A stretch of 64,000 nt of DNA from Onchidella celtica. Lineage: Eukaryota; Mollusca; Gastropoda; Systellommatophora; Onchidiidae. This document shows positions 34,950-47,200 of this stretch, one piece after another (within the stretch, counting starts at the first letter, position 1; every line of letters begins with the position of its first letter). The notes under the pieces were generated by a model. That model saw nothing but the letters and a program-made list of their open reading frames with translations, had not been told where the DNA came from and searched no databases. Both the position numbers and the translations under genes were made by a program. The DNA lies in contig OZ007576.1 of NCBI GenBank assembly GCA_963931925.1, positions 16,771,577 through 16,835,576 of the forward strand, given 5' to 3'.

Positions 34950-36355
34950 ACGCCCCCCTCGATTTTGGCCAGTCCCCCCTCTCCCCCCCCCCACACCACA
35001 CCACCGCCTAAAATACGTTCATCATCCGCTTAACACTTTGATCTTCGAAAAATTTCACCGGACATTTTATCTGGACTAGTTGACTGTTTTACAGAAACAA
35101 TGATTGATTTTGTGATCAAACAGCTTACTTTGATTATATTTTTTTCATTTTTATTACCTTTTTTTAAAAAAAAAATTGTTATGATAACTGGAAAGCGCAC
35201 GTCACTTCCCAGGCCTCTCCCCCTCCCTCCTGTACACTTTTTCATAGGCCGGAAGCCTCCCCACCCCATCGCCCCACCCCGCGAGCGTGCGTGGTGTATG
35301 GATAACCCTTTTAAATGAATCATTGTATGAGGTGAAATACAGTGTTATGTATCAGGCATTGAAAGTCCATCTACACATCATAGCAATGACTTCTTGAACA
35401 TCAGTTTGTCATGGCGAACTATAGCTGAGTGCCAGTCTAGACATCACTCGTACTGTAAAAACACTTACAGGGTGCTCAATGTCGACTCGGACTTCCATTA
35501 CACAGACAATGTTTCTCATAACTTACAGTTACACCAACATCATTGTGGAAGTCGTTCACTGTGTCTCATACATCAGATATGATCTGCACATTGTACATGT
35601 AGCAATTGGTTTGGTACAAGTTGTTGTACTACTGTGATGGTGGTGGTGAGCTGCACGAAACACATGACTTCCATCAAATACCTCATTACAGTATGCTTAG
35701 AAAAAAAAAAAAAAAGCTGGTCCTGAGATACGCCGATCATGGGCAAGTAGGCATTTCTGTCATCACTTCCGATACGTCACCGGTAAATAATTACAGATTA
35801 TAGGGGAAAGCTAGCCATAGTCGCAAAAAAGTCATTTTCACCTTTATCCTTTGTGCAAGCTTTGTTACTTTAACCCTTTACATGCCAAAAGTGCACACTT
35901 GTAATTGTAGTTATGCCATTGGTAATATCATCGATGCAATTATAGAAAAGAGAAAATCATTGTAGAAAACTTTAGATTTCAATATTTTCGATTTTCACTG
36001 ACCACTTTAAACTCCTGCAGTGAACAAATCTAAAATGAGCTGGGAATACATAGATTATATCATTTCAACCTCGACAAGTAAAGGGTTAATGCTATTACTG
36101 TCATAAGACTATTGAATTGACAGTTTTGTTCGTCGCTGAGAGCGTATAGAATCAGCTCTTCAACAATGCATACCTTAGTTGGTCTCCTAATTCAAAGACA
36201 GCCTGATATACTGAATTTGTAAGTGAAGATAAGCAGTACAGACAGCTTTGGCAGGACACGGCAACTCCTTCCTAACAGTAATAAGGTTAAACCACTTCTC
36301 TGAGAAATCAGTTTTGGCAAGGGAACTGCACTCACAGAATAGTAAAATCGTACAA
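34950..36355. other. Intergenic, no gene seen
   Basis: It contains C-rich stretches near 34970-34995 and an A-run at 35701-35715. No supported gene. Confidence 0.6.
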
Positions 36356-36356
36356 T

Positions 36357-36450
36357 TGTGGACTTTCAGAAATACATTCTCTCACGTTCACATCCCCCCT
36401 CCCCCGGACTTTCAGAAATACATTCTATCACGTTCACACCCCCCCTCCCC
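36357..36450 (+). repeat. Direct duplication of about 46 bp
   Basis: GGACTTTCAGAAATACATTC followed by TCTCACGTTCACA and a C-run appears twice in tandem. Confidence 0.85.
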
Positions 36451-36454
36451 CCCC

Positions 36455-37765
36455 CCTACCATGGCCTTCAATTACAATGTGAGGAAAAACGTGAGAACAT
36501 CACGTTGTGGGGGAAAGTTGGTAAAGATAGAGGGGGAGGTGAAGGATATGGTTCTGTATCATTGCAACCTCACTTCTAATTTGTTCTATCTCCATTTTCT
36601 GAAAAAGTAGAAACCTCTTAGAATGTAGAAGAGGTTGTTTGAAATGCGTTATGGCACTTACCAAGCCGTTTCACAGTTCCGATTTATTCTAACTCCTTAT
36701 CATGATACTAAAGCCGCTAGTGTTCAACGTCGAATTTCTCTGCTGTGCAATAATAGGTGGAATTAGAACAAACAAAAACTAAGGATGCGCCGTGCCCAAG
36801 TGACAAAAATCTGAAATTGAGGCGTTGAGCAAAAAACAAACTGTTCTTTGTGGACGATTTGACTTTGAAAACTTCAGCTTGGTTTAATTTGCATTACTCC
36901 GAAAGTATTGTCTTGTTTTTTTTTCTTCTGTTTTACAATTAATTTTGGAATCCAGCTGGACTGGGTATGGTACAGTACTGACCCCTTCAATTTCTCCAAC
37001 TTTCGCGAAGTGTCTCTCGTAAGGGTTTCAAACTGCAGGATAATTACATAATTTTTTATATTAATCTGCCAAGAGTGGAGGGGGAGCTATTTTAAGTCAT
37101 AACGATGCACGTTTGAACAAAATTATAACATTTAGGAATGTGAACCTTTAACTGGGAACAGGAGAGTATCTTCAATTCTAAGTGGAATAATTTTGGTTCC
37201 CATAACGTAAGATTTCGTAAAGCAAGTTATAGATTTTATGATAAGTATTCTGGAAACTAATGACAACCTCAAAATTCGCTCGTCTAACCAGAATCATACT
37301 AGTATAATTGATTGTCCACAGTTGTAGCGATAATTAGAGGGAATAATTAATAATAGTACAAGTTTGTATCTTTTTTCATGTGAAATTAGAATCTGAAAAG
37401 CTCGCATAGAAACTTTAATTAATTTTCTGTCTAACCAGAGAGAAACATCGAGAAGTATGTAAAATTAACACCTGTAATAGTTAATCAGCAGTTATGGAAA
37501 AATTCAATGTTTTCAGAAATATCCAACTAGAGGTGACAAAACACCCCAGTCTTTCATTACGTTTGCCAGTCTGTTTCGTTATTGACCCGACAGTGACTCA
37601 CAGAATACGTCACAGCTAGGCCATCGAGTGCATTACCAATGGCGTCCATTCTCTGTAATTTGTTTGTAATATTTTACGGTTGTAGTCAGTTTTAAATAAA
37701 ATGTGCTTGCGGAGCATGGCATTCATTTCGCTCTCCTTTTGCGTTACAGACTTGCCACATAATAT
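36455..37765. other. Intergenic, upstream of a GPCR gene
   Basis: AT-rich, no recognisable exon. It would hold the promoter of the receptor gene that follows; no clear core element was seen. Confidence 0.5.
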
Positions 37766-37968
37766 GTATGAAACTGAACAAAAAAGGAAATATTTTAAAA
37801 ATTTATAAAGAATTAATGTTAAAATGTTGGCCATCATCTTCGTGTACTCAAGACAAAGAATGTATCGAGCATGGTGAATTAAATACTATTATTAGAACTC
37901 CAAAAGGCTGTACCGATTACCGTATCCAGCTGAACTATCTATGCTTTAGACAAATCTTGCATTTCACA

Positions 37969-39069
37969 ATGCATAAGAACACCTGTTTTACAACTCTGCC
38001 AGCCAACGTGCCCAGCAGTGCCCGAGTTGGCAACTTTTCACCCGAGAATGCCACAAGTGTTATGAAAGACTCTGACAACCAAATCATCTCCTTTGAGTTA
38101 AAGCTCACTCTTCTGCAGTTATTCACGTTCGGGGTCATTCCATCAATATCTCTTCTCGGCATAACTGGAAACGTTATTAGTATTATCATACTGGTCAAAC
38201 ACGGACTTCACAAATGTTCCAATATAATCTTATGTTGCCTGGCTATCTCAGACATCGGGTTTTTGATTGGGGTCAATAATGTCCCCCAGTATTTGTACCG
38301 AATGATCGGCATACAAAACACATTTCAATTTTCTAGGGGTGTATCCTACGCGCTGTACCTCCTGTATTCTCTACAAAACACCTTGGATTACGCAATGAGC
38401 TTCGTTTCGCTCAGTATACCAATGCTGATCACATTTGAACGTCTAGTAGCTGTATATTTGCCTATGCAATTTCATCAAATAATTACGCCCAGAAGGATTT
38501 GGTTTGCAGTGGCTATCATTTGTATATTTTGGTATGCCTTAGTTATTTACATGTGCTTTTGGTATAGGTTTGACTACGAGTTCAGCTACAAATACAATAT
38601 TTCAGTGGGGCTTATCAAACGTTCAGAACTTTACTACGATACCATCAAATCTGTAGACATCATTCTAAACGCCTTAGTCTACTTGAACCTGAAGATCCCA
38701 TGCTCCTTCACGCTGATTGGCTGTATTTGTATCAGTGCAAAGATCAAAATGGCTGCCAGCAAGAGGCGTAAAATGGCGTCACAGAGTGCCAAAGAGATTT
38801 CTGCGAACCGTACGACCAAAATGTTACTGGCTGTCTGTGCTGTTTACACTGTGACATGTGGCATAATGTTGTTGCCAGCATACTTGCCCGGATATTTTTA
38901 TTATTCCATCACACATGATGCACCGCCGTCTTATCTGGCCGAGATCATGAATCAAATCATGATAACAGTTATCTGCGTGAACAGTTCTTGCAATTTTATT
39001 GTCTACGTGGCGATGAATAAAAAGTTCAAAGAAACGTACAAATCGTTGTTCAAATGGGTGCCCACTTAA
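37969..39069 (+). CDS. Class A GPCR, gastropod chemosensory receptor-like, 366 aa
   Basis: Close paralogue of the minus-strand receptor at 22808-23896, sharing long identical runs such as GLHKCSNIILCCLAISDIGF. TM1 has GITGNVIS; TM3 ends ERLVAVYLP; extracellular loop 2 has YKYNISVGLIKRSEL; intracellular loop 3 is shorter (SAKEISANRTTK). TM7 has NSSCNFIVYVAMNKKF. Glycosylation sites are NAT near the N-terminus and NIS in loop 2. The Met at 37969 is chosen by alignment to the paralogue; the frame is open to ATG 37768, giving 433 aa if used. The last residues (FKWVPT) and stop are the first copy of a minisatellite that follows, unlike the paralogue's FKGRKSQ, so the tail has been rewritten. There are no introns. 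Confidence 0.85.
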   Translation: MHKNTCFTTLPANVPSSARVGNFSPENATSVMKDSDNQIISFELKLTLLQLFTFGVIPSISLLGITGNVISIIILVKHGLHKCSNIILCCLAISDIGFLIGVNNVPQYLYRMIGIQNTFQFSRGVSYALYLLYSLQNTLDYAMSFVSLSIPMLITFERLVAVYLPMQFHQIITPRRIWFAVAIICIFWYALVIYMCFWYRFDYEFSYKYNISVGLIKRSELYYDTIKSVDIILNALVYLNLKIPCSFTLIGCICISAKIKMAASKRRKMASQSAKEISANRTTKMLLAVCAVYTVTCGIMLLPAYLPGYFYYSITHDAPPSYLAEIMNQIMITVICVNSSCNFIVYVAMNKKFKETYKSLFKWVPT

Positions 39070-39357
39070 GTGATGTTTTGAAACCCCTTTTCAAAGGGTA
39101 TACAAATAAGTGATGTTTTCGAATCCCTCTTGAAAGGTGTACACTGAAGTGATGTTTTGAAATCCCTCTTCAAAGGGTGTACAAATAAGTGATGTTTTGA
39201 AATCACTCCAAATGGTGTACAAATAGGTGATATTTTCGAATCCTTCTTCAAAGGGTGTACACTGCAGTGATGTTTTGAAATCCCTCTTCAAAGGGTGTAC
39301 AAATAAGTGATGTTTTCAAGTCCTTCTTCAAAGAGTGTACAAATCGTAAGTGATGTT
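39050..39357 (+). repeat. Minisatellite, unit about 39 bp, starting inside the GPCR stop region
   Basis: About eight copies of TTCAAAGGGTGTACAAATAA then GTGATGTTTTGAAATCCCTC. The first copy includes the receptor's last codons (TTCAAATGGGTGCCCACT, then TAA). Confidence 0.9.
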
Positions 39358-39359
39358 TT

Positions 39360-40120
39360 CACGCCATCTGCATTCAAGAATGTTTTCGTCATTGGCATGG
39401 GCGTTACCACTACTTGTGCAGCTACAACAGATCGTGTGAGGAGCGTCATAATGACCTGAGCGACGCCACCAATGCACATTTTCCCGTCACTGTTGTATCA
39501 GGAACAGTACATAAAGGGGACATTTTATTGCAACATAATCTAATAGTTGAAGGCAAGATTTTGGGAAGCAATGAATGTTTGTCTCACTCCAGAGAAAGGC
39601 TAAGGTCTCAAAACTTGGACAATTTAATGAAGTGTATAAATGTCTCAGGAACTCCAATTTATTTCAACATACAGTACCAGTAATACATTTTATGCAAGTA
39701 CTTATCATGTGAGGAAGATTATTTGACTTCACCGTACAATATGCAGTTCTTTATTCACAAAAACCACCCGTGGCCACCCCCCCTCCCCCTAAACAACAAC
39801 AAGGGCAAAAAAAAAAAGAAAAGGTGTAAAATCTGCATCTAAATACTCTGTGACATAGAACATCAATGCTGCATTGTCTTGCAGAGGCGTGTAATTTTGG
39901 CCTTAATAAGGTCTCCTGACATCTTTACTCAGTTTAGAACGTGTGACACCAAAGATCAAAGAACTTAATGTGTCCTCCTAGTATTATATTGTTATGTTAA
40001 ATACTCTTTGATACCATATTACAGTTAACACGAAATGGCAAGTACCGATGACGTCGTACAATGTACACTCGTTTCCTAGAAGAAACACTGCACCAAATGG
40101 AACTTTTGTTAAGCGGTATT
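39360..40120. other. Intergenic, no gene seen
   Basis: An 89-codon open frame at 39414-39683 has no domain signature. Confidence 0.5.
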
Positions 40121-40427
40121 GTTATAAGTACGTACGCATCCTCAGTGTTTTGTGCTAGGGGCGCGGACGTATGCGTGCCTATCCCTAACCCTGTCCTTAT
40201 CCTAAATCTTATGGAATCCCCAACCTTGCCCTATCCTTTCAACCAAAAAGACAGGAGGAAAACAAAAAGAAAATCGGAAAGAATAATTAAGGTTGTTGTT
40301 AAGGCTATTTCGGGGGGGGGGGGATATTTCTAGCGTTGGAGTCACAAAAGACTTTAAAATACGCACCCTTAGCCCCCCCCAAAAAACAACAACAAAACAA
40401 CCAAAACAAACTTGGGAGACATACAAG
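40121..40427 (-). mobile_element. MITE copy d, inverted orientation
   Basis: Same family as 20238; GTTATAAGTACGTACG, then TTTTGTGCTAGGGGCGCG, with CAGGAGGAAAACAAAAAG inside. An 11-G run is at about 40313. Confidence 0.7.
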
Positions 40428-40619
40428 ATTTTTTGTTAAAACTAGTGTAACTAGTAACTAGTCAGAACGGGTTGCAAACAACACGCACAATCAGATTATG
40501 TAGATCTAGGAAGAAAACAACTCACAACTGGCACAGTAACACCCGCATGGCCCGTACCGTGCATAAGGCAGAAGGCACAGAAACTCATGCCTTCAAACTT
40601 TGAAACGCAACCGGAAGTT

Positions 40620-40885
40620 TAAAGTCGAAACAAAACAAAGGCAGGAGGGAGGCAACCATTGTTGAGGAGAAAGCATTATTCGATGTCGTACTCTCTCTCT
40701 CTCTTTCTCTTACAATAAAAGTAGTAATCTGCAGTCCTGCTTCAGAACTCATGCGCGCCAGGCCACTGCGCACCAAGCTTGATATGGTTACTTTTTATGA
40801 CATGCACGGTACTAAAGTCGAAACAAAACAAAGGCAGGAGGGAGGCCATCATTGTTGAGGAGAAAGCATTATTCGATATTTTTAG
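40620..40885 (+). repeat. Direct repeat of about 66 bp, copies 190 bp apart
   Basis: AAAGTCGAAACAAAACAAAG and the following GGCAGGAGGGAGGC...GAAAGCATTATTCGAT occur at 40621-40688 and 40812-40879. Confidence 0.85.
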
Positions 40886-40889
40886 GCCT

Positions 40890-41750
40890 ATTTTAATTTA
40901 TTACAAAATTACGATACTTCGCTTTCATGTCAAAGGAATAGACATAGTAGCAAAAAGAACTATCTTTCACATGTAATTTTTTCAGGTCTGGGCATTTCTT
41001 CCTCGTAGCAGTGAATTTTTGTTCCTTGCTGTTTTTTTATATAGATGTACACTTGTTGCAGATTGTTTTTCAAAATATGCTGGCCAATGTAAACTTTAGA
41101 TTTTAGATTGTTACTTTTGCAACAGAAGCCACAGAATAAGACCTACAGTGTATGTCTTACTCTGTGATAGGATAATGATTATAAATTGTATAATATCATA
41201 CTGTCACACAATATGTTATCATTGTTAATATTATTGCCAGCCGACCCGGGGAAGATAAATTTTTGCAAATTTTCCTTGTACCAAGCACAGTTGCACATCT
41301 AGATTTAGGTCACATTAATAACGATACTGCAAAGAATAGTAGATCTTTTTGTTACACCGCAGTTCTTTGCAGAATACATAGATGTGATGAAGTTTGACTT
41401 TCAGCCACCAATGTGTAAAGAATGGCGCAGAACGCAATTTCCGGTCACACTTTTCGATTGTACTCGACGAAAATGCGTCTCTTGTTTCGCTGTTAAAAAA
41501 ATGGTGAATAAATAATGTTAAAGACTGAAATTTGTCCAAAAAGGAGGTTTCCACATAATTACCATAAAAAATTGCAGCAGCACATCAAGTTTTATAATTT
41601 TTAGTAGACAAATTACCACGTTTTAGGTGCTTTACAGGTTCACCCTCATGCTTTATTGTAGTAAGATATTGGCAAGGTTATTATTATCAATATATTGGCA
41701 ATGCCAAAGACAGTGACAATGACAAAATTCAGAACACAGTCACCAAGAAA
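40890..41750. other. Intergenic, no gene seen
   Basis: No supported feature; AT-rich. Confidence 0.5.
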
Positions 41751-41752
41751 AC

Positions 41753-41998
41753 ATGGAACATGACCACACAGACACAGCATTTTCCGGTTCTGACCATCTG
41801 TACTCAAATGCTTGTGTGAAGAAATTTATGTCTATCTTAACTGACAGTCGTAATCCCCTGTTTCATCAAATTTGTAGATCATCCAGGAGCAACAGAATAA
41901 CAGACATCAAAGCAGGCAGAGCAAGATATAAAAAACCCTTTTTTACCATCTGCAATTCGCCACGACAAGGCAGTCTGGATAGATCTATGCCATAATTA
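41753..41998 (+). mobile_element. LINE C-terminal fragment
   Basis: The frame includes NPLFHQICRSSRSNRITD, then ARYKKPFFTICNSPRQ and a stop. It resembles the terminal segment of CR1/BS-like LINE proteins and matches the minus-strand fragment at 22440-22560. Only the extreme 3' end is present, as for 5'-truncated insertions. Confidence 0.6.
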
Positions 41999-41999
41999 T

Positions 42000-42340
42000 G
42001 CTTTAAGGTTCCATGCAATGTTACTTCATGTGTTATGTGTTACTTCATGTGCCATGCCTATTTTTGAGTTATGGCGCATTCATGTAATAATACATATTAA
42101 GACATGTGTTTTCAAACGTTCTGTCAAATTAATTTATCCCCAGGAAATGATAATAAAGAGATTTTTATCTTAGCTTTTCTTATTATTAAATCCACAAACA
42201 CGCAGCAGAACTTGAGTCACTAAAAAATTTGCAATAGGTGAAATTTCTTGTGTTTAGATGGGGTAACCTTGAAATTCATAACACACTATGCAATGTCTTT
42301 CCCCTACCTCCGTTATCACGAAATAAATAAAATGTATAGA
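42000..42340. other. Intergenic, no gene seen
   Basis: Probably the 3' UTR of the LINE fragment in its first part; otherwise nothing. Confidence 0.4.
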
Positions 42341-42342
42341 TG

Positions 42343-42475
42343 ATCTTCACCCCCCCCCCTCCACACACACAAGACAGAACAAAACCCTCAGTGCACTACT
42401 GTGTTGTATTCACGCCACTGTAAAACCAACCGGAAATTCCCGCAGACCGAGTACTTACCAGAATGGAAAGGAAAT
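42343..42475 (+). repeat. Dispersed repeat, copy 1 (copy 2 at 44285-44420)
   Basis: Shared landmarks: a C-run, ACACACAAG, ACTACTGTGTTGTATTCACG, ACTGTAAAAACCAACCGG and CTTACCAGA. Copy 2 is inside intron 1 of the MTFP1-like gene. Confidence 0.75.
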
Positions 42476-42599
42476 ACCTCGGTGCACAAGAACGCACATC
42501 CCAAGATGGCAGTCGAGAAGTCTTAAGGAACGAGCTTTTCATTTGTAATAAACCCAAATGTTTTTATAGTCAGCCCCAAATTTTCCACATCTTTCGACG

Positions 42600-43525
42600 G
42601 TAAAGGCCTATTTTATTGTCTGTTGCTACTCACACGATGATAGAAATCTAATATATTGTCTGTTGCTACTCACACGATGGTAGAAATCTAATATATTGTC
42701 TGTTGCTACTCACACGATGATAGAAATCTAATATATTGTCTTTTGCTACTCACACGATGGTAGAAATCTAATATATTGTCTGTTGCTACTCACACGATGG
42801 TAGAAATCTAGTATATTGTCTGTTGCTACTCACACGATGGTAGAGATCTAGTATATTGTCTGTTGCTACTCACACAGTAATAGAGGTCTAGTATATTGTC
42901 TTTTGCTACTCACACGATGATAGAAATCTAATATATTGTCTGTTGCTACTCACACGATGGTAGAAATCTAATATATTGTCTGTTGCTACTCACACGATGG
43001 TAGAAATCTAATATATTGTCCGTTGCTACTCACACGATGATAGCAATCTAATATATTGTCTGTTGCTACTCACACGATGGTAGAAATCTAGTGTCATGTC
43101 GGTGGATACTCACACGATGGTAGAGGTTTAGTATAATTATTGTCTGTTATAGATACTCACACAGTGGTAGAAATCTAGTATAATGTCTATTGCTACTCAC
43201 ACGATGGTAGAAATCTAGTATATTTGTAGCTACTCAAACGATGGTAGATATCTAGTATTGATCTATTGCTACTCACACGATGGTAGAAATCTAGTATAAT
43301 GTGTACTGCTGCTCAAACGCTGGTAGAGATCTAGTATATTGTCCGTCGTAACTCAGAATTTGGTAGAGATCTATCTAGTATAATGTCTATTGCTACTCAC
43401 GCGATGGGAAGAGATTTAGTAAATTATTGTCTGTTGCTACTCACACGATGGTAGAAATGTAGAATAATGTCTACTACTACTCACACGATGGTAGGGGTTC
43501 AGTACATTGTCCATTGCCACTAACG
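42600..43525 (+). repeat. Minisatellite, 40-bp unit, about 23 copies
   Basis: Unit: TGTTGCTACTCACACGATGG then TAGAAATCTAATATATTGTC. The left two-thirds is regular; copies degrade and vary in length after about 43090. Confidence 0.95.
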
Positions 43526-44200
43526 CATAATAAAGAGAGCTATGATCTTGCCCATGACCTGTCACACCTGATCTGTCCATTCTTGGACTCCCCTTCCCTC
43601 TTCCCCCCCACTCCCCCCCCCCCCCCCCACATTTGAATGAAGCAGATGTGTTTCACTTATCACAAATTTTGACCTTTGACTACCTGTCATGCAGGGAACC
43701 GGGAACCTCCCCCCCCCCCCCCAACCCCCATGTGAACTGAGATGCGACACCACTGACACAAATCGTATTAACCCTCTAGCGCCAAGCATTCTATATCTGA
43801 GAAAACGTCACGAGAGCCCAATGTTCTAAAACTGGAACGTTTCTGAATTTTATCAACCAAATAAATGATTTTACCTGAGAAATATTCATATTTCTGCATC
43901 CGTTTGACCATTTAAAATTAGTTTTCCAAGATTCAGAATTGTTATGTTGGTTAAGTGAATATAAGAGTGGGCATTACAGTGTTAAACTGTATGAGTGTGA
44001 GCGATGTGGGAAGAGGCTAAATATAGTAACTACTACTTTGAAACGAAAAGAAAATCCAGGCTAATTTACAGCACATGTGTAAAATATACAATATATCTTA
44101 TTCCAGAACGACAAAATCTCGTGTCCCTTAAGACTTCCCATGCCAACTTTATCATCCTACCTGCCATCCGTTTTGCCTTAATTCACGTCAGTTCTGAGCT
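43526..44200. other. Upstream of the MTFP1-like gene
   Basis: Long C-tracts at 43613-43628 and 43709-43722. Any 5' UTR exon or promoter should be here; no core element is evident. Confidence 0.5.
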
Positions 44201-47200
44201 ATGGAATTCACAAAGTATCCTGTCCGATACCTAGGTAAGTTGACTCAACGATAATCAACCAAGCAAGCATAAGTAAAATCTACAGATAAACATTCCCCTC
44301 CCCCTCCCCCCCCCTAACACACACAAGGCACAGCAATGCCCTCGATGAACTACTGTGTTGTATTCACGCCACTGTAAAAACCAACCGGCCAGTCCCACAG
44401 ACGGAATGCTTACCAGAGTGGGACCATAAGTACGAAAAACCCTTGAGCGGGTTTTAGAACGGGGAGAGGAACACTTATGGGGATACCCGATGTGCAAGGA
44501 TTCTGGTTCCTATCACCAAACCAAACTAAAACCAGAATGGCGCAAGCAAGCAAACAAGCAAAGCAACCAGCCACCAGCCAACATGGCAGCCCGCTGATCA
44601 GACCACGAGATCCCCCCCCCCCCCCACACACACACAAACACATACATACACCCGACTACCAGGAATCAATACAGTTGGCATTGAAATATCATAATTATAA
44701 AACTCTACAACCAATGGCACGTTCATCAGAAAAAACAAACAAATAAACAAAAAACCACAACACACTAAACTTTTGCGTCTGTCCTACACTTGTGTGTGTA
44801 TATTATGGCTTAGGGAAATGGGAACGTGTAAAGACTGTGTTAGGATGCCACTGTATGGTTCTATTTAATGAACATCGAGGCATATCACCGTAATAGCCAC
44901 ATAACAGATTCGTCGGTCATCAGCAAACAAACACAATTTGCCCAAACATATAAACAATTTAACAAGAAACCAGTGCCGGATTTACTATTAGGATAGATAG
45001 GCTGAAGCCTAGGGCCTCACAATCCAGGAGTGGGGGGAGGGTGGGGAGGCTGTCCGCCTCAGGCTAATCTGCATAATATTTTGTGACACGTGTCGCTTTT
45101 TCTTACATATGATATTACAATGCACTGCAGTTTCTGAACAAATATTCTGTAATTTTCCTAGCTTACGTCCGTTCGAGAAGAAACTACCAAGTGCGGAATT
45201 TCAAAGACCTATCATCATCATTGGCCTTACTCATATTATTTAAACACTTCCATTTCCCCCTAGGCGTGAAGGTGGGGAATTGGGAGAGTCTCACAACTGG
45301 AGTAGCCTAGGTACTACTCTCTTTATCTAAATCCTGCCCTACAAGAAACCAAAGCAAACTGATACAAAAAAAAAGTTGTGCTGAAGATGGTCTCAAAAAG
45401 AAAAAAAAATATTTACATTGAAAACCACCACCACAACCACCACCACCACCACCACCATCACCACCACCACCACAACAACAACAACAACCACCACAACAAC
45501 AACGACGACAACAACAACAACAGTCCTGTTTTTGATCTATGCTCCTGGTTTTCGGCAGGCTTTCATGGCAAAAAGTAAAAATACAAGTACACGTTTAAAA
45601 CAACACCACTGGTCACCTCCCTGGCCTTGAAGTGACTCATTCGTATTCCCCAGGCTACGGCTCTGCACTGGGAGAGGCTCTGAGACTCTACGTCTCCAAC
45701 GATACTGTGAATGCGCTATACGCTCTCACTGCTTTGTTTATCTTGGGGCACGTCATCACTGTATTGTCCACTGGGGTAAGTCTAAAGCTGTGTTTCCATG
45801 TGTACCAAAATGGAAACGGTTACGGAAACGTCTAAAACCTGTCAAGTAGTGAAACAGAAGAATGTTTTCATGGGTAGCAAAATGTCATTTCTGTACACAC
45901 GGAAACACCATTTATTTTTAGTACTTCGTGGACTTTTTCAAAAGTAACTGAATGCAGCTTCTATGTTTGAGTGAAAGTTGAGAGAATAAAGTGTGAATTC
46001 TTTCAGGGGAATGGGAGGATACACAGGAAACTCTACGCAGACAAAGTACGGACAGCGTGTGAAACTGGTTGCTTTACTTGACGTCACGGAACAGACCTTG
46101 TGCTCCAAATAAACTCCTATCAAATTTTCAATTTTATTTCCCGTATTTCGTTGGACGTTCTAAGGCCCTGTGTTTCGGTCTGCCTAAAGTTTCAAACCTT
46201 CTCTTTAGATTACAGCTAATCCTTGCGGGTGCGCATGGTCAGCCGCCGTGCTCAGATTTTATTTATTTATTCATTTATTTGGCAAGTGTGCATGCGCAGC
46301 ATCAGTACCCTGGGGGGTGGAGATGCCAAGCGGCCAACATCACAATTTGGGGTGACGCATATGAAACAAAACTGATACAATGGCAAATTAGACAAAAAGT
46401 CAAAAAAAAAAAGGATCAAATCTCTGCCGTGTCACCCACACAACGATTAAAAAACTCTTCCCAAAAAGAGAAGTCACGAATCAATAATAACTGATTTCAA
46501 TTTTTCCGAAGAGAAGAAGAAAAAAAAGAAAGACATTTCTCATCCTCTTCACGTCCCATGTATGACAATTACCAGTGCACCGACCATTAATTTCTAAAAG
46601 CAAAAGCCACAAATTTCACAAGCGATTTAGGGCATAATTAATATGGTACACAAGCTAAATATATCTCAGTTCCCCTTTCCAGAAATATTTACCTTAGCAC
46701 CTCAGGGAAAACCATACGTTCAGACGATAATTATTTGGGCTAGTATAATGTTAATTTTGCACTGATAATGACGGTCTATGACGTCTCCGTGCACACTTTT
46801 AATTATAAAGGCCAAGCCAGGAAGCGGCGAAGTTTCATTCTCATCGGAGTTGCATGGTAAAATCTATATTCCTATGACTTCCAGCACATTTCATTTTCAC
46901 TGACTAAATATGCATGTACATGAATCGGTGAATGGATAAATTGATGAATGAATAAAAAAAATCAACGCTATAATTATCCTCGGCCTCATTAAGATGCCAC
47001 AACAAAAATGAAACAAATACTTATTTCAGACTGACTTCATAAAATGCTGCCGTACTGTAGATGAAAACCTTGAGCACTAGACCACTGTGCCATGGCATCG
47101 TATTAAAATATTAGTAATCTTATCCACAGCATCCGCTCCACTCCGTTATTTTTACCGAAAATAACGTATTGAAACAATAACACACTCTTTGCCTCTGTAT

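Noticed and set aside
39066..39479. Minus-strand frames of about 60 codons downstream of the GPCR
   Set aside because: Products of the 39-bp minisatellite.
45378..45630. His/Asn- and Thr-rich frames
   Set aside because: Translations of the CCA/ACA microsatellite inside an intron.
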